Assembly (NCBI RefSeq): GCF_020252395.1
Contig: NZ_JADCDB010000002.1
Location: 62,001-126,000, forward strand
From: Aestuariivirga sp.
GTDB lineage: Bacteria; Pseudomonadota; Alphaproteobacteria; Rhizobiales; Aestuariivirgaceae
DNA: 64,000 nt
Direction: 5' to 3'
The notes beneath the pieces were generated by a model. The model was not told the DNA's origin, made no database searches, and worked only from the letters and a program-made list of their open reading frames with translations. A program made the position numbers and the translations under genes. Positions 62,049 through 64,000 of this stretch are shown here, in pieces. Each line of letters opens with the position of its first letter. Position 1 is the first letter of the stretch.

Positions 62049-63626
62049 TTACGCCCAGCGCGGATCGCCCGGTTCCATGACGCTCCGCGGCAGCTTGATG
62101 TCATGCTTGGCGCGGATCTGCTCGTCGATGTGGCGCGGGATATACTCGGGGTAATAGGTCGAGAGGATCTCGCGCTTGCGGGCTGCCGCCCGCTCGACGA
62201 TGTCGGGCTTGCCGGCTTCGTTCCACTCCTTGGGGCTCATGCGGTTGGAGATCTGCGGATAGACATAGTCCTTCTGCATCAGCGCCAGCGTTTGCTCGTT
62301 GCCGAGATAGTGGCCCGGGCCTTCGACGCAGACCTGGGAGATGACGTCGAGCGAGAGCGTGTCCTCGTTGACCTCGATGCCGCGGACGTTGCGGTTGATG
62401 GAGCCTAGCATGTCATTGTCGATCAGCAAGCTCTCGAGGCAGAAGCCCAGGAGCGAGGCGTGCATGCCGGCGGACTCGTAAAGCATGTTGATGCCGGTCA
62501 TCGCCGAGATACCGGCGGTGACGCCCTTCTCGTAGCCTGCCTGCATGTCGGGGAGCTTCGAGTCGCACATGCCCGCGGCGGAGCCGACCGTGAGATTGTA
62601 GAAGTGCCCCATCTGGGCGCAGCCCGAGGTGATGAGCGCCTGCTCGCCCGAGCCCCCTGACATCGCACCCGTGCGGAGATCCGACACGAAGGGCCAGGGG
62701 CCCCAGATGGCAACGGCGCCGGGCACCACGCAATTGATGTAGACGAGGCCCGCGAGGCATTCCGCCACCGCCTGCACGACGGTGCCGGCAAGCGCTGCCG
62801 GAGACGTCGCCCCCGCCTGCGCGGCCGAGAGAAGCAGCACCGGCATGCCGCCGCGCGCAGCGGCTTCAAGGCAGCGGCAGGCGTCCTCGGCAAATTTCAT
62901 CGGTGGTACCACGAAGCAGTTGGACTGCGACACGAAGGGGCGCTCGCGCCACTTGTCTTCGCCGCCCGCCAGCACGTGAAGGATCTGCAAGCATTCGTCT
63001 ACATGGGCGGGATCGACCATGGACGTGCCGACATGCTTCTCGGTGCCCGCGAGGCAGGCATACATGGTGTTGATGTCGAGGTCATGGCCGGTAATCATGT
63101 CGCGCGCCGTCACCGGACGCTGGTAGAAGTGGATATGCTCGCAGTTATCCACGATGCGGCCGGCGTCATAGAGATCGACGAGCAACGATTCGCGGTAGCT
63201 GCGGGTCTCGGGTTCGACGATATGAACGGCAGCCCCGGCGGTGCCGAAATAGACGCGGTTGCCCGAGGGCTCCATGTCATGCTTGGGGTCGCGCGCATGG
63301 AGCACGAAATTGCGGGCGCAAGAGGCGAGCGTGTCCTCGACGAGGCTTGCAGGAATGCACAGGCGGCCTTGCGCATTGAGCCAGCAGCCGCGCGCTGTCA
63401 TGGCCTCCACACAGCTGGGGATGGCCTGGGCGAGGCCCACGGTTTCGAGAAGCTTCAGCGCGGTCTTGTGGATGCGCTGCATGTCCTGGTCGGTCAGCGG
63501 CTTATATTGCCCGCCTTCCATGCCGGGGCGCACGGCGGCCTCGGCCATTGGAATGGGGCGCGAGCGTAGCGCGCGGCGGGCTTCACGGCCGCCACGGCGG
63601 CGGGACAGGTCTTCGACAGCACTCAT
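62049..63626 (-). CDS. MttB-superfamily corrinoid methyltransferase (non-pyrrolysine)
   Basis: A 525-residue methyltransferase of the trimethylamine methyltransferase (MttB) superfamily. N-terminal YKPLTDQDMQRIHKTALKLLETVGL, the AVHIVEPETRSYRESLLVDL stretch and C-terminal YVYPQISNRMSPKEWNEAGKPDI are typical. The whole frame has no in-frame TAG, so it is not a pyrrolysine enzyme like archaeal MttB; relatives such as MtgB take methyl groups from glycine betaine, and others from proline betaine or carnitine. The substrate here is unknown. ATG 63626 has GAGGAG eight bases upstream. The methyl acceptor is most likely the corrinoid protein at 58513. It diverges from a LysR gene. Confidence 0.9.
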   Translation of the reverse strand: MSAVEDLSRRRGGREARRALRSRPIPMAEAAVRPGMEGGQYKPLTDQDMQRIHKTALKLLETVGLAQAIPSCVEAMTARGCWLNAQGRLCIPASLVEDTLASCARNFVLHARDPKHDMEPSGNRVYFGTAGAAVHIVEPETRSYRESLLVDLYDAGRIVDNCEHIHFYQRPVTARDMITGHDLDINTMYACLAGTEKHVGTSMVDPAHVDECLQILHVLAGGEDKWRERPFVSQSNCFVVPPMKFAEDACRCLEAAARGGMPVLLLSAAQAGATSPAALAGTVVQAVAECLAGLVYINCVVPGAVAIWGPWPFVSDLRTGAMSGGSGEQALITSGCAQMGHFYNLTVGSAAGMCDSKLPDMQAGYEKGVTAGISAMTGINMLYESAGMHASLLGFCLESLLIDNDMLGSINRNVRGIEVNEDTLSLDVISQVCVEGPGHYLGNEQTLALMQKDYVYPQISNRMSPKEWNEAGKPDIVERAAARKREILSTYYPEYIPRHIDEQIRAKHDIKLPRSVMEPGDPRWA

Positions 63627-63651
63627 GGATGAAACTCCTCAGTATGGCCCT

Positions 63652-63742
63652 ATATCCACTGTTTCGCCGTGGCCATTCAATGGTCTATCTTTTTCTGGCA
63701 GTGGATAATTTTTTTCACCACCAAGAAGCGGGTTTTCCACTG
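63652..63742. promoter_or_regulatory. Repeated TCCACTG motifs in the mttB/LysR divergent region
   Basis: ATCCACTG (63654-63661) and its exact complement CAGTGGAT (63699-63706) form a widely spaced inverted repeat, and TCCACTG occurs again at 63736-63742. They lie in the 181 bases between the divergent mttB (63626) and LysR (63808) starts. The layout suits a LysR-type recognition and activation site pair. The AT-rich stretch 63707-63716 could be part of a promoter. Confidence 0.5.
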
Positions 63743-63807
63743 TCCGCCCCTTAACGCCCTGATTTCAGGAGTGTTACAAGAAGCCTCCAGACCAGTGGTG
63801 AGGAAAC

Positions 63808-64000
63808 TTGGCCAGACGTGACCTGCCACCTTTACGTGCCCTGACCGCCTTTGAGGCGGCCGCCCGGCTGGGCAGTTTCCGCCTTGCCGCCGGCGAACTG
63901 GGCATCACCCGCTCCGCCGTCAGTCACCAGGTGAAGTCGCTGGAGCAGCGGCTTGGCGTGCAGCTGTTCCGCCGCGACGCACGCCGGGCCGAACTCACCC
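63808..64000 (+). CDS. LysR-family regulator, GcvA-like, N-terminal part (runs off window)
   Basis: The first 64 codons of a LysR-type regulator, cut by the window end. RDLPPLRALTAFEAAARLGSF and LAAGELGITRSAVSHQVKSLEQRLGVQLFRRDARR form the winged helix-turn-helix of the GcvA subgroup. TTG 63808 is the only start: an in-frame TGA precedes it at 63799, and AGGAAAC lies directly upstream. It diverges from mttB and probably regulates it in response to the methylated amine or a product. Confidence 0.88.
   Translation, partial: MARRDLPPLRALTAFEAAARLGSFRLAAGELGITRSAVSHQVKSLEQRLGVQLFRRDARRAELT

Noticed and set aside
62049-63626. Possibility that the MttB gene is a pyrrolysine-containing enzyme
   Set aside because: The whole 525-codon frame has no in-frame TAG, and no pylTSBCD genes are present in the window.

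Overview
The window looks like a contiguous chromosomal stretch from a high-GC alphaproteobacterium of the Rhizobiales (Hyphomicrobiales) type. The evidence is the strong GC bias at third codon positions, the mtgA-rpmF pairing next to ispA, the ATM1-type ABC exporter followed by psd and pssA, a Zur-ZnuC-ZnuB locus behind a Zur-type palindrome, and the short-form phosphatidylserine decarboxylase. TTG is the best-supported start for at least four genes (potB-like, ispA, the MocR gene and the LysR gene). I saw no rRNA, tRNA, CRISPR array, transposase or integrase.

Layout. 1-9.4 kb is housekeeping: 3' end of cysS, cimA, rarD, a LOG-family gene, a LysM envelope protein, an ATM1-like ABC exporter, psd and pssA. 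9.5-11.7 kb holds a secreted subtilisin-like protease broken by one apparent single-base frameshift. 11.8-15.7 kb has a PLP trans-sulfuration enzyme diverging from an HpnN-like RND protein. 15.8-21.1 kb is a complete dipeptide/oligopeptide ABC importer. 21.3-34.0 kb is a polyamine supercluster: an SpuC-like aminotransferase, a polyamine ABC importer, a kinase/phospho-lyase-like fusion protein, agmatinase, an old-yellow-enzyme-type reductase, and PuuB- and PuuA-like enzymes. 34-37.4 kb holds an L,D-transpeptidase, an acetate kinase-family gene and a cupin. 37.4-39.5 kb is zinc homeostasis. 39.5-42.8 kb is ispG, ispA, mtgA and rpmF. 43.3-45.7 kb is alanine dehydrogenase, its likely Lrp-type regulator and a small glycosyltransferase.

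The last third is about sulfur and methyl metabolism. A MocR regulator and an EamA transporter diverge from a three-gene molybdoenzyme that best fits the cytoplasmic sulfite:quinone oxidoreductase SoeABC. Betaine-homocysteine methyltransferase follows, behind its own dyad operator. After a small ATPase, a two-domain phosphotransferase/P-loop kinase, a sugar dehydrogenase and a cysteine desulfurase-like protein comes a compact corrinoid methyl-transfer cluster. It contains an MttB-superfamily methyltransferase without an amber codon, a B12-binding corrinoid protein, a DUF1638 protein, a small [4Fe-4S] protein, a homocysteine S-methyltransferase homologue with an altered zinc site, and a GFA-type protein. 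A LysR gene diverges at the right edge.

The most interesting candidate system is this cluster. I infer an aerobic, B12-dependent demethylation route for a quaternary or tertiary methylamine, in which the methyl group may pass to homocysteine or another thiol rather than to tetrahydrofolate. No methyl-tetrahydrofolate methyltransferase or RamA-type activase is visible in the window. The fused kinase/aminotransferase inside the polyamine cluster is the second strongest lead.
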